This document shows positions 1 through 12,510 of a DNA stretch of 64,000 nt, one piece after another (within the stretch, counting starts at the first letter, position 1; each line of letters begins with the position of its first letter). A model generated the notes under the pieces. That model was not told the DNA's origin and did not search any database. It saw nothing but the letters and a program-made list of their open reading frames with translations. Both the position numbers and the translations under genes were made by a program. Source of the stretch: Aphrophora alni (taxonomy: Eukaryota; Arthropoda; Insecta; Hemiptera; Aphrophoridae); NCBI GenBank assembly GCA_963513935.1, contig OY740776.1:13623745-13687744 (forward strand), in the 5' to 3' direction.

Positions 1-172
1 AATAAAACACAATTATTTATTTTGTAATATCCACTTTTAATTAGTCTAGCCGACCAATGGTTTCGCCTGCTAAGTCTGTAATACAGCCTCGTCAATGCCT
101 TAGCAGACGAAACCATTGGTCGGCTAAACTAATTAAAAGTGGATATTACAAAATAAATAATTGTTTTATTAT
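1..172. repeat. Foldback element (near-perfect inverted repeat)
   Basis: Arms of about 75 bp pair around a short loop near 85-100: 'aataaaaca...ccgaccaatggtttcg' on the left and its complement on the right. A one-sided tail (ccaccaagaaccatcggtct, 188-207) matches the tail next to the hairpin at 34631-34730, so both belong to one family. Confidence 0.85.
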
Positions 173-1477
173 CTTTAAACATGGAATTCCACCAAGAACC
201 ATCGGTCTCAACAGTAATGAAAAATAACTGTATGTTATAAAGTATATGTTATTCAACTTATAACATACTAAATTATATACCAACATGCAGATTTCAATTG
301 TGTATGTAACCATACCACCCTCACCCTCACTATTTGGCTCAAGTGTAGCCTCTAAGAACCTAAAAATGTTATTTTTATTCGTGAGTTATCGGCAAAAAAA
401 CAAAAAAATTTAAAAAAATACAGCAAAAATAACGGAAATTTACACAAAGCGTAATTTCTCAAAATCGGTTTTTACCAATTACTTTGAGATTGTAGGTAAA
501 TGTGACTATTTGTGAACCAAACTCATGTGCAAAATCACAAGCACACTAAGACCTTGACAGCGTCATTAAAATCTAGATTAAAGCAAATACTACTTATATT
601 TTTGTCTAACAACTACCGAACTGAAATTTTTAGTTACCAGAGTTTTGATGGTTTGTTTTCGATTTTGAGGTGGTAACTGAAAATGTTTGGACAGATTTCT
701 ACATTGGATAGAACTAATTTCATACAAAAACGTACATGTCAACGAAATATCCTACGACGCTTCCATAAACATCAAACTTAGAAGAATATTATTCATACAT
801 TCAGGCAACGTTATAAACCTCAAAAACAACGCGCGTGCTAATTCTAAAATGAGCGTCACGTATGAGCTATCAAGTTACAGTATAAACACGTCGCAAGCAA
901 ACTGTAAAAGTTCTAAACACTTCGGACGATATATGGCCCAGCGCCCAGTCAGAAACACTGTATAAAGTATTTAACACGTGTTTATTTAACTTGCTGACAC
1001 TGTTTGTAACATAACCTCTAAAAAATAAGTTGCAATCAGCAATAATAATTAAAATTAAAAACTTTGTGAATTACAGCTTTGATGACTACTGTTCAATGAA
1101 CTAGTAGTTCATTGAACAGTAAAACTCGCCTGCTCTTTGGAAGTGTAATTGTACTGACTACTGTTTATATAATTTTTTTTTTCAAGTTGTTTGAAGGCGA
1201 GAAAACGTCTCGTACATTCATCGCTTTATAAAAAGAAAAAATAACAAAATAAAACCCTCGAATTATTTAATGGCGTCAGTGTTCTAAGAGAACAAGAGTT
1301 GGTCAAGAGGGAACTCATTGGAGTGATGAAAGAGAGTAATCTAACCCAAGACAACTTGTAAGACTTATTCAAAATAAAACACATTAAGTTATAAAATAAA
1401 ATAGTCGATTTCAACTCTGCATAATTCAACCAACCCTTCTAAGATGACAAATAAGAAAGGTTACTGTAAAAAATATA
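173..1477. other. Intronic/upstream DNA without recognisable gene
   Basis: AT-rich sequence. A 92-codon open frame at 687-965 has no recognisable domain. 1265-1420 carries a degraded dispersed repeat ('ttggtcaagag...taacccaaga') whose relatives occur near 9040, 9840, 16270 and, reversed, 12840-13030. Nothing else is supported. Confidence 0.5.
1088..1120. repeat. Perfect 33-bp palindrome
   Basis: ACTGTTCAATGAACTA, a central G, then its exact reverse complement. The 16-bp arms have no mismatch. It could be a solo hairpin remnant of a foldback element; no gene or transposon boundary is nearby to explain it. Confidence 0.9.
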
Positions 1478-2258
1478 CCGGGTGTTCAAAAAGTCTGGAA
1501 ATACTTAATATTAATTTTATTAATAAACGCAGAACAATGAAACTCTAGGATTACGTTCTCACTATAGTTACTGACTTTTTGGTCATTTTAGCTATCTTTT
1601 TTCGTCTTTGGGGGGACGTCTTGTGGAGGAAGTCTAAAAAATCTTAAATGTAAGCATAGATCGAATTATACCTCATTTTAAAGGTCTTTGTTAGAGGAAC
1701 ACATTGCCGCAATCCCGAATGAAAAAGGACCTTTCCTTTGGAAATGGCAGCCTTTTACAATTTGTTAACTTTACGTTGCGAAGATTAAGAGGCAGAAGTG
1801 AATACTCAACCGTGTTGGATATGTTAGCGTTTTAGCTATGAGAATTTCACAGCTGGAGTGTGGAGGGATAAGAAATTCTCCAGCTGTGAAAGTCTCGAAG
1901 CTAAAACACTAACATAACCAACACGGTTGAGTATTCACTTCTGCCTCTTAATCTACACAACGTAAAGTTAACAAACTTTAAGAGGCTGCCATTTCCAAAC
2001 GAAAGGTCTTTTTTCATTCGGGATTGCGGCAATGTGTTCCTCTAACAAAGACCTTTAAAATGAGGTATAATTCGACCTATGCTTTCATTTAAGATTTTTT
2101 AGACTTCCTCCACAAGACGTCCCCCCAAAGACGAAAAAAGATAGCTAAAATGACCAAAAAGTCAGTAACTATAGTGAGAACGTAATCCTAGAGTTTCATT
2201 GTTCTGCGTTTATTAATAAAATTAATATTAAGGGTTTCCAGACTTTTTGAACACCCGG
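1478..2258. mobile_element. 781-bp foldback TIR element, TA flanked
   Basis: It starts CCGGGTGTTCAAAAAGTC and ends with the complement, flanked by TA on both sides (1476-1477 and 2259-2260), as for Tc1/mariner-type insertions. The two ~380-bp arms are nearly perfect complements with a ~10-bp centre near 1862, so it is effectively one giant hairpin without coding capacity. The arm sequence (acctttaaaatgaggtata ... ttagacttcctcc) recurs at 33370-33630 and 60800-60900. Confidence 0.88.
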
Positions 2259-2397
2259 TATATACCGTTGCGAGACAGTTGACAGAAGTAAAACTTCAAC
2301 AATCAATTTTTTTAAATTAATAATATATTAATAAAATTTCATACTTTCAATAAATTTAATAAAAATATTAATTATATTTTTGCATTGTTTATTAATT

Positions 2398-2765
2398 TCG
2401 ACTATGTACGGGAGTCTGAGAAAGTTGGTTCAATATTTTCCGTTGATTTTTAGTTTATATATATAAATGGGTATGTGATAATATTTGTGCAATATTTTTC
2501 CACAGATTATTAGTTTGACTGTGTAATAGAGTCTGGGAAAGTTAGTGAAAATATTTTGTAGATTTAATAATATGTATGGGCATGTGAGAAAGTTTGTGCA
2601 ATATTTTCCCATTGACTATTAGTTTATGTATGGGAATCTGAGAAAGTTAGTGTAATATTTTTCGTACATTTTTAGTTTTAATATATAAGGATATGTGAGA
2701 AATTTTGTGCAATATTTCTGCATTGATTACCAGTTTGACAATGTATGGAGTCTGATAATGTTAGA
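2398..2765. repeat. Degenerate ~58-bp tandem repeat, about 6 copies
   Basis: Copies alternate around 'tatggg(a/c)(a/t)tgtgagaaagtttgtgcaatatt'-type units with substitutions and small indels. No protein is encoded. Confidence 0.75.
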
Positions 2766-3185
2766 AATGAAATAAACATTCCTAACATCTGCTTTCAAGC
2801 TCGCGTATGCAGATAACGCAGAGTAGTGGTGATTCCCCTCATACGCTTTCAATTTTTCCCCTCATTCGCTTTCACTCTCATTTCGTGCAGTTTGACCGTC
2901 ACATAAGAAGTTATCACTTCAAAAACAATTTCGAAAAACAAAATTTCTATGAAAATTTGATATACTTATAGTTACGAGATCCAGCTAGGCTGACCTTGAG
3001 ACGAGCGAAGCGACTGGAGAATTTTAATAAATAACACGTCTACGAGGCCTATAGAAGAGTCGACGTCAATTAATTGTTTTAAACAATTTTACTTTACCTT
3101 TTATTATCCCTTGATCTATGAATACAATTTGTCATTTCCTACAAGTCCGAAGAAACCACTTTTGAACATTACATTTTGAGGATAT

Positions 3186-3480
3186 ACTATGTGTCCATAA
3201 AGTCCCACCCCCTCTTATACTTTTTATTATTGGAAATAGACAGATTTGCTTTAGGGAAAGTTTAGATAACCAAAGGAGGAGTTTTTGAAGTATCAAAATT
3301 TTCAACCCTTACCCCAAAATGGGGTAGTTTGGGGGTAAGTCAAGAATTTGAAATAGCAACCTCTATTGAGTGATACCTCGTTTTAAAGGTCTTATCAAAA
3401 TAAGAATAATGACGTAAACTAGAGGTCAACCCAACATAGAGATCAATCGAATTGTTAATAAAGCTGGGTAAATACCAAGG
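3186..3480. mobile_element. Half copy of a foldback/TIR element
   Basis: Contains 'ccccaaaatggggtag', a stretch with 'acctcgttttaaaggtctt' and 'aaactagaggtcaa', which resemble the arms of the complete element at 61665-62607. Only one arm is recognisable, so it is a truncated relic. Confidence 0.5.
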
Positions 3481-3544
3481 ATATTTATTATCTAAAGGTT
3501 TAAGCTGCAGCACTTTTTTTAAACTGCTATATTTCTTCTTTTCC

Positions 3545-3738
3545 CCTTTTCTTTACTGGTTTTCGGGTAACACAAATAGTTCATAAATAATATAAAACAA
3601 TTTTCAAGAGTAAGTGACAAATTTAATGAAGAAAAACAAAGTAACATTGATGCGACAAAGTTTGTTCAATATGCTGGTATATTCATTATTCTATGAAGTT
3701 ACTCATTATTCATGCGCCAATACGGTTACCGCCGGAAG

Positions 3739-3802
<64 letters not shown>

Positions 3803-3880
3803 CAGTTAATATTGGATTTCATGAAAATAGAGTGACATTAAGCTATCATTAATATTCAAAACATATATTGAGCTTTTTAC
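3545..3880. repeat. Dispersed repeat carrying a (TA)n microsatellite
   Basis: About 30 TA units occupy 3740-3800. The sequences on both sides match, in reverse orientation, 9370-9640, where the TA tract has only about 5 units. Both copies therefore come from one repeat family with an expandable internal TA tract. Confidence 0.8.
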
Positions 3881-4207
3881 TGCTTACTATGGGGTTACTC
3901 GTTTTTCATCCATTAGTTATTAGCTTTGAAGTCGAGTTTTGGGAAACGATAAAAATAACTATAAAATTATCATAAAATGTTGATATTTTTTAATAAAAAA
4001 AAAAATTTAATTCATCAATTATAAAATATACAAAATGAGTACTCTTGATTTTAGGGTTCGAAATTTGAATAGTCCGTAACTTCTGACTTTGCTATTTTTA
4101 CAACACAATACAAATAAGGCTTAAAAATAATTAATAAACAATTTGTATATTTGATATCTTAACACTAATAAAAGGTGGTGATGGGAGTGGATAAGTGATG
4201 GGTGAAT

Positions 4208-4521
4208 ATGATACAAAATTGTGTCAATTATGATGTCTATATGATACAATTATGATGTCTGTATGATACAATTATGATGTCTATATGATACAATTATGAT
4301 GTCTATATGATACAATTATGATGTCTGTATGATACAATTATGATGTCTATATGATACAATTATGATGTCTGTATGATACAATTATGATGTCTATATGATA
4401 CAATTATGATGTCTGTATGATACAATTATGATGTCTATATGATACAATTATGATGTCTATATGATACAATTATGATGTCTATATGATACAATTATGATGT
4501 CTATATGATACAATTATGATG
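4208..4521. repeat. 22-bp minisatellite, about 14 copies
   Basis: The unit atgatgtctatatgatacaa+tt repeats almost perfectly. Copies vary mainly by ctaTatg versus ctGtatg, and the two variants alternate irregularly. Confidence 0.95.
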
Positions 4522-4734
4522 ATCGGTTGGGTTTCTAAATATTTTGATATTTATATTGCTTATATTAGTAAAAGTTCTTTTGTTCGCAGTTTTTATTGTC
4601 TTTAATGAACTCTGATGGTGTTAAATTTTGGATTATCAATTTTAGCTGGATCTAATCTGGATAAATTTATTCTCAAAGGTGAATTCACAATGTTCCATCA
4701 ATGACTGAAATGATAAATTAAAGTTTATTTCTAC

Positions 4735-5110
4735 TAATAATAATTCGAATTTGCCCCTAACCACAATCACTAGAAACTTTAAAATAAAACACAATTATTC
4801 TGATTAATTGTTCTTTATTAATTATTTTCGCTTAATGCCCTGATGTACATTTCGATAACATGGTTATTATCATCGGAGGGTCTTGATTATAAACTAAATC
4901 TAAGCTTACATATCTACTAATCTACTATTACTATTAGTAGATATGTAAGGTTAGATATCGAAATGTACGTCAGGGCATTAAGTGGAAATAATTATTAAAG
5001 AACAATTAATCAGAATAATTGTGTTTTATTAAGTTTCTAGTGATTGTGGTTAGGGGCAAAATCGAATTATTATTGTGAATTTCACCACAGTGTTCAACAA
5101 GATTGTATTT
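4735..5110. mobile_element. Foldback element family A, copy 1
   Basis: Inverted arms start at aataataattcgaat and include 'gcccctaaccacaatcacta', 'aacaattaatcagaataatt' and 'gccctgatgtacatttcg'. A one-sided tail, gtgaatttcaccacagtg + ttcaacaagattgta, follows the right arm. Two more copies lie at 22480-22913 (reverse orientation) and 41629-41870. Confidence 0.88.
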
Positions 5111-5409
5111 CTACTCACCAATGGTTCTGAGTTAGAATATTATAATATATAAGCTACTTAGATGTCATTGATTTACAATATTTTTATTCAAAATACTTAA
5201 TCTTCTTTCTGAGACTAAAATTTGATGCTGCCTCTTTGGATGCTTTTAATAGCCAAATATCTTCTTTATTTTCTTTTTCAGCGTAGAGAATTCCTTTTCC
5301 ACCCAAGTGATAGTTATTCTTTCCCTCTTTTACTTAATTTATATGTTTCTCATTTTTTCAAAATCGTTATATATAATGTGAATTCTATACTGTTAATTTT
5401 CTTCATATT

Positions 5410-6990
5410 ATATTGTATGGAGACCTAACCTAGCCTTTTCTTTTTCTTTTTCACAGTAGAGACTTCATTTCGTCCCAAGTGATAGTTATTCTTTCTCTCT
5501 TTTACATAATCTTTCTTTTTCTCCTTTTTTCAAACTCGTTACATATATTGTGAATTCTATCCTGTTAATTTTCTTCAAATTATATTGTATGGAGACCTAA
5601 TCTAACCTTTTCTTTTTCTTTTTCACAGTAGAGACTTACATTTCATCCCAAGTGATAGTTATTCTTTCTCTCTTTTACATAATCTTTCTTTTTCTCCTTT
5701 TTTCAAAATCGTTATATATATTGTGAATTCTGTACTGTTAATTTTCTTCAAATTATATTGTATGGAGACCTAACCTAACCTTTTCTTTTTCTTTTCACTG
5801 TAGAGACTTACATTTCATCCAAAGTGATATTTATTCTTTCTTTCTTTTACATAATCTTTCTTTTTCTCCTTTTTTCAAACTCGTTACATATAATGTTAAT
5901 TCTATACTGTTAATTTTCTTCAAATTATATTGTATGGAGACCTAACCTAACCTTTTCTTTTTCTTTTTCACAGTAGAGACTTCATTTCGTCCCAAGTGGT
6001 AGTTATTCTTTCTCTCTTTTACATAATCTTTCTTTTTCTCCTTTTTTCAAACTCGTTACATATATTGTGAATTCTATACTATTATTTTTCTTCAAATTAT
6101 ATTGTATGGAGACCTAACCTAACCTTTTCTTTCTCTCTTTTACATAATCTTTATTTTTCTCCTTTTTTCAAACTCGTTACATATATTGCGAATTCTGTAC
6201 TGTTAATTTTCTTCAAATTATATTGTATGGAGACCTAACCTAACCTTTTCTTTTTCTTTTTCACAGTAGAGACTTCATTTCGTCCCAAGTGATAGTTATT
6301 CTTTCTCTCTTTTACATAATCTTTCTTTTTCTCCTTTTTTCAAACTCGTTACATATATTGTGAATTCTGTACTGTTAATTTTCTTCAAATTATATTGTAT
6401 GGAGACCTAACCTAACCTTTTCTTTTTCTTTTCAACGAAGAGACTTACATTTCATGACAAGTGATAGTTATTCTTTCTCTCTTTTACATAATCTTTCTTT
6501 TTCTCCTTTTTTCAAACTCTTTACATATATTGTGAATTCTATACTGTTAATTTTCTTCAAATTATATTGTATGGAGACCTAACCTAACCTTTTCTTTTTC
6601 TTTTTCACAGTAGAGACTTCATTTCGTCCCAAGTGATAGTTATTCTTTCTCTCTTTTACATAATCTTTCTTTTTCTCCTTTTTTCAAACTCGTTACATAT
6701 ATTGTGAATTCTGTACTGTTAATTTTCTTCAAATTATATTGTATGGAGACCTAACCTAACCTTTTCTTTTTCTTTTCAACGAAGAGACTTACATTTCATG
6801 ACAAGTGATAGTTATTCTTTCTCTCTTTTACATAATCTTTCTTTTTCTCCTTTTTTCAAACTCTTTACATATATTGTGAATTCTATACTGTTAATTTTCT
6901 TCAAATTATATTGTATGGAGACCTAACCTAACCTTTTCTTTTTCTTTTTCACAGTAGAGACTTCTATTTCGTCCCAAGTGGTAGTCATTT
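5410..6990. repeat. ~172-bp tandem array, about 9-10 copies
   Basis: Each unit starts near tatggagacctaacctaacc and runs through pyrimidine-rich sequence to 'cttcaaattatattg'. Unit starts fall near 5415, 5588, 5760, 5932, 6105, 6226, 6396, 6570, 6744 and 6916. One unit (6105-6226) has lost ~50 bp. Two-unit periodicity (acttcatttcgtcccaag versus acttacatttcatgacaag) suggests a higher-order ~345-bp dimer in the right half. Confidence 0.92.
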
Positions 6991-6999
6991 TTCTCTCTC

Positions 7000-7385
7000 T
7001 TTTACTTAATGTTTCTTTTTATAATTTTTTTCAAACCCGTTACGTTACATATAATGTGAATTTTATCACTGCTCATGTTGCTCAAATTATAGTCCCTGCC
7101 ATTGTTACTTACCATATTGTTGTACCCATAGATATGTTCCAAAAGTAATGTACCCCTTCCGTAATTTTTGAACGGATTGAAATAGGTAAATGAAACTTTA
7201 GGAATGTCTTTGGATAAATAGGTGCTGTTTTCAAATAATTCAACCCCAACCTCCCAGAAGAAAACAGGTCCTATATATTCAATGACATTCCAAAAGTTTA
7301 ATTTTACTATTTCATTCCGTTTAAAAATACGGAAAGGGTCACAAACTTTAAAAATACCCGGTACATAAATCACTAGATCGAAAAG
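7000..7385. mobile_element. Probable transposon end fragment
   Basis: Directly after the 172-bp array. It ends with 'aaaatacccggtacataa', like TIR-type ends seen elsewhere in the window. A 123-codon open frame on the minus strand covers it but has no recognisable domain and is probably fortuitous. Confidence 0.35.
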
Positions 7386-8184
7386 GTGGGTAATTCATTT
7401 GGAAGCGTACATGTTCTGACTACTGTTAACATTTTACATTGACGTACAAGTTATTGCTTCATGGCCGATTTTTTGTAGACACCGCCATGTAAGTTTTGTT
7501 TCATTTCTAAACAAAAAATTTTGTTTTTCAAAATTAGATTTTATTATTTGGATAGACGAAAAATTAAGTGTTATACGTAAAAGGAATGGATTTATAGTAT
7601 AATTGAGACAACGTAAGGATTTTGACCTCATAAAATAAGATTTATAACATAAATTTGAGTAGAAATCTAAAAGCTTGAAATATTTAAATGTTGTGATGGA
7701 AAAACTAATATAATTCTACACCACTTTTAATTTTCTAATGTTTAAAAGAAAGAAAACGATGAAAGTAAAATTAACATCTAGATGAGTAAGAATATTGTAG
7801 CAGACATTTATGAATCCATCACAGTGAAATTAGTTTATAAAATATAAGGCTATTAGTCTTGTGGCGCCGGATTATTTCCGGCGGTTTGTAGGTAGAATTG
7901 TGACCAGGGTTATATCCGACGATTTTATGCTGTTATGAATTTGGCAACACTGCACATTCCAAAGATAGTAAAAGCATAACTCATATCTATTATTACAAGA
8001 GATACCCTGTCAACAGCTTGTCACTATAATATGAAACAATACAGAGTAAACCTATGTCTATGCCATCTATAGTATAAATATAGAATATTTCAGATTTTAA
8101 TTCATTGAGTTAAGTGAGTGTCAAGTTGGTTAGGTTAGGTTAGATATATAATAAACTGGACTTGTTGACCAAATATTGGGGGGA

Positions 8185-8490
8185 CCTAAAACCATCGGAA
8201 ATGATACTGGTCAACTCCTTCTACTTGAAAACCGTCGGAAATGATACAGGTCAACTCCTTCTACTTGAAAACCGTCGGAAATGATACAGGTCAACTCCTT
8301 CTACTTGAAAACCGTCGGAAATGATACAGGTCAACTCCTTCTACTTGAAAACCGTCGGAAATGATACAGGTCAACTCCTTCTACTTGAAAACCGTCGGAA
8401 ATGATACAGGTCAACTCCTTCTACTCGAAAACCGTCGGAAATGATACAGGTCAACTCCTTATACTTGAAAACCGTCGGAAATAAGACCGT
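8185..8490. repeat. 40-bp tandem repeat, about 7.5 copies
   Basis: The unit is ctacttgaaaaccgtcggaa + atgatacaggtcaactcctt, almost invariant. The flanks at 7870-7930 and 8490-8510 contain related 'ccg(t/g)cggatat' pieces. No coding potential is recognised. Confidence 0.95.
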
Positions 8491-8499
8491 TTTAGGATT

Positions 8500-9369
8500 C
8501 CGTCGGATATATAACGTAACCATTGATGTTGTAGCGTTAACTTGTACTTAAATAATTAGAAATTTATATATACAGGAAGTGTGTGCTATTCTTCCAAAAC
8601 CTAAGCGTAGCCTTCTCTAACAATCAAACGAATTCCCATTTAAGATTTCGTGCAGGCAAGATGCATAATTAAAGCTAATCAGAAGGAAAAATTGAAAAAA
8701 ATCATTAGAGTCGATTTTAAGAATATCAAGTATTTTTTTCTTTATGGAAGGTCCCAAATATTTGGTAATAGAAAAAAACCTCCTGGAATAAGAGATATTT
8801 ACGTCTAAATACCAAAAGGTCTACGCATTTGTGCTTTGAAGCACTACAGATTCTAGACAAACATTATTCCAAAAACCATAAGACGACCAATTTCTGGTCA
8901 CATCACATAATTGTTTTCTCTCTTTAGCTCTCTTTCTTGTTATTACAAGGCAAAATCCTCTTGGTCATCATAGCCTTAAAAGAGAGAAGATAAAATTAAA
9001 ACCTCCATTCCTCAAATACTCCAATAACGTCAGAGTCGGAGACGATCAAGAGTTGATCAAGAGAGAACTAATGATAAAGATAAAATAGAGGTATATAACC
9101 CAAGAGTAACATGAACGAAGGTGTAGATCCAACCAGGACCTCTTGGAATTGCCATGTACTCACTAGAATGAGTCGATGATGGTCACGAAACAAAACTTTC
9201 TTTTTACTATGTATATGTTAGAATGTAAAAGAAAGGAGTTTAAAATTTTTTAAGATAAAACCATAATGAAGAAAACCGTTGTAACATTAGAATCATTGAA
9301 TATTCCTTGCTTCCAAAATTTCGCCATGGACCAAACGCTAAACCCCAAAATCAAACAATGAAAAACTTT
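8500..9369. other. Intronic DNA, no gene seen
   Basis: AT-rich. 9020-9180 is a copy of the dispersed 'gtagatccaaccagg' repeat, related to 9830-9930. No exon of the receptor or other protein was recognised. Confidence 0.5.
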
Positions 9370-9640
9370 AACCCTCGATATGTTTGGAACATTAATGTCA
9401 CTCTATTTCCATGAAATCCAATATTAACTAGATATATATATTTAAGCTCCCGGCGGAAACCTATCGGCGCATGAATAACGAGCACCTTGGCGGTAATAGA
9501 ATACTAAATGTACTAGCATATTGGACAAACTTTGTCGCGTGGTTGTTACTTTGTTTTCCTCCATTAAGTTTGTCACACACTCTTGAAGACTGTGTTATAT
9601 TATGTATGAACTATCTATGTTACCCGAACACGAGCGGTGT
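9370..9640. repeat. Inverted copy of the 3545-3880 repeat
   Basis: Reverse complement of the first copy, including the 'gcgcatgaataa' and 'gacaaactttgtcgcg' segments and a short TA tract near 9433. Confidence 0.78.
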
Positions 9641-10299
9641 TACGTAGGGGAACCAGAAGTAATGTAGGAGTTATCCAAAGGAAGAAAAGGACCGCTGGAG
9701 AAAAAAATAAGATAGAAAATTAAGGTAGATTTGTTTTCCTTGTTGTTTAAAGGCAAAAACCTTTCAATTATCGTCTTATGAAAAAAAACTTCAACGAAGA
9801 CGCCTTTGAATACTCTAATACCGTTAGAGTCGGAAGAGAACAAAATTTGGTCAAGAAAGGTAAGAAAAATGAAAGAGAATTATCTAACCCAAGATTACAA
9901 GAAAATATGTGCAGATCCAACTAGGTTTATGACTATAGTAAGCCCCTGAGTGGAGGGGGAGAAACTTAGAATAGAGGAGTTGTCAGAATTAGATTTTTCT
10001 ACCAAAAAACAAGAGATTTTAAGAAGCGCTTCCAACCTCAGGTTTTAGGATAATATTGCAATTTTTTAAATGGAACTTTTTCGAATTTATACGAAATTTT
10101 AATAAACTTTGCTTTATAATTTAACGAAATTTACTTTAGGATATTTGAATATATACACGTCGTTTCTAGTTTTGAATTTTAACAGTTTTGAACTACATTT
10201 GTGTGTGTCGTTGTCATTTTCCCGTCGATCAGTGAGTTTTCGACGTTTTCCACGCTGTCTTGTTGAGTTCGACATTTACAACATCTAAACTCCCACACA

Positions 10300-12510
10300 A
10301 TTGTCACACATTAACAATAAGCCAGATAAACCGTTAAGTTTTGCGAGTTGTAGGAAATAAATAAGCGCTATACAATATGTACAGTTAAGTTGTTAACTTT
10401 AACGAGATAAAAAATTAAGGCCCAATTGTCACACATTAACAATAAGCCATATAAACCGTTAAGTTCTCCGAGATGTAAGCAATACATAAGCACTATACAG
10501 TAGTCTATGTACAGTTAAGTTGTTAAATTTAGCGAGATAAAAAATAAAGGCCCAATTGTCACACATTAACAATAAGCCAGATAAACCGTTAAGTTCTCCG
10601 AGATGTAAGCAATAAATAAGCACTTTCCAGTTTGTACAGTTAAGTTGTTAACTTTAGTGAGATAAAAAATTAAGGCCCTATTGTCACGCATTAACAATAA
10701 GCCAGATAAACCGTTAAGTCCTCCGAGATGTAAGAATAAATAAGCACTCTGCAGTAGTCTATGTACAGTTAAGTTGTTAACTTTTGCGAGATAAAAAAAA
10801 AATTAAGACCCAATTGTCACACATTAACAATAAGCCAGATAAACCTTTAAGTCCTCCGAGATGTAAGAATAAATAAGCACTCTGCAGTAGTCTATGTACA
10901 GTTAAGTTGTTAACTTTTGCGATATAAAAAATAAAGGCCCAATTGTCACACATTAACAATAAGCCAGATAAACCGTTAAGTTCTCCGAGATGTAAGCAAT
11001 AAATAAGCACTTTCCAGTTTGTACAGTTAAGTTGTTAACTTTAGTGAGATAAAAAATTAAGGCCCTATTGTCACACATTAACAATAAGCCATATAAACCG
11101 TTAAGTTCTCCGAGATGTAAGCAATACATAAGCACTATACAGTAGTCTATGTACAGTTAAGTTGTTAAATTTAGCGAGATAAAAAATAAAGGCCCAATTG
11201 TCACACATTAACAATAAGCCAGATAAACCGTTAAGTTCTCCGAGATGTAAGCAATAAATAAGCACTTTCCAGTATGTACAGTTAAGTTGTTAAATTTAGC
11301 GAGATAAAAAATTAAGGCCCAATTGTCACACATTAACAATAAGCCAGATAAACCGTTAAGTTCTCCGAGTTGTAAGTAATAAATAACCGCTTTCCATTAT
11401 GTACAGCTAAGTTGTTAAATTTAGCGAGATAAATTATTAAGGCCCAATTGTCACACATTAACAATAAGCCAGATAAACGGTTTAGTTCTGCGAGTTGTAG
11501 GAAATAAATAACCGCTTTCCAGTATGTACACTTAAGTTAATAAATTTAGCGAGATAAAAAATTAAGGCCCAATTGTCACACATTAACAATAAGCCAGAAA
11601 AACCGTTATGTTCTCCGAGTTGTAAGCAATAAATAACCGCTTTCCAGTGTGTACAGTTAAGTTGTTAAATTTAGCGAGATAAAAAAATTAGGCCCAATTG
11701 TCACACATTAACAATAAGCCAGATAACCCTTTAAGTCCTCCGAGATGTAAGAATAAATAAGCACTCTGCAGTAGTCTATGTACAGTTAAATTGTTAACTT
11801 TTGCGATATAAAAAATAAAGGCCCAATTGTCACACATTAACAATAAGCCAGATAAACCATTAAGTTCTGCGAGTTGTAGGAAAAAATACCCGCTTTCCAG
11901 TATGTACAGTTAAGTTGTTAACTTTTGCGAGATAAAAAAATAAGGCCCTATTGTCACACATTAACAATAAGCCATATAAACCGTTAAGTTCTCCGAGATG
12001 TAAGCAATACATAAGCACTATACAGTAGTCTATGTACAGTTAAGTTGTTAAATTTAGCGAGATAAAAAATAAAGGCCCAATTGTCACACATTAACAATAA
12101 GCCAGATAAACCGTTAAGTTCTTCGAGATGTAAGCAATAAATAAGCACTTTCCAGTGTGTACAGTTAAGTTGTTAAATTTAGCGAGATAAAAAATAAGGC
12201 CCTATTGTAACATATTAACAATAAGCCAGATAAACCTTTAAGTCCTCCGAGATGTAAGAATAAATAAGCACTCTGCAGTAGTCTATGTACAGTTAAGTTG
12301 TTAACTTTTGCGAGATAAAAAAAATAATAAGACCCAATTGTCACGAATTAACAATAAGCCATATAAACCGTTATGTCCTCCGAGATGTAAGAATAAATAA
12401 GCACTCTGCAGTAGTCTATGTACAGTTAAGTTGTTAACTTTTGCGAGATAAAAAAAAAAATTAAGACCCAATTGTCACGAATTAACAATAAGCCATATAA
12501 ATAGTTTAGT
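10300..12510. repeat. Satellite-like array, ~125-bp unit, about 18 copies
   Basis: Each unit contains 'attgtcacacattaacaata', 'aaaccgttaagttctccgag' and 'gtacagttaagttgttaa'. Two subtypes, cactctgcagtagtctatg and cactttccagtatg, are interspersed, and pairs of subtypes recur, which indicates amplification by unequal exchange. Open frames on the minus strand inside it are by-products of the repeat. Confidence 0.95.

Noticed and set aside
687..965. 92-aa frame on the + strand
   Set aside because: No domain, no splice signals in phase with the receptor, ordinary composition.
3614..3835. Frame across the (TA)n tract with a poly-Ile-Tyr run
   Set aside because: An artefact of the dinucleotide repeat; the same applies to 35709-35897.
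7002..7373. Minus-strand 123-aa frame
   Set aside because: Lies in a transposon-end-like segment next to a tandem array; no motif recognised.
8185..8490. CRISPR-like regular array
   Set aside because: The 40-bp units are contiguous with no unique spacers and the DNA is clearly insect; the same applies to the 22-bp array at 4208-4521.
10777..11135. Paired minus-strand frames of 60-77 aa
   Set aside because: By-products of the ~125-bp satellite units.
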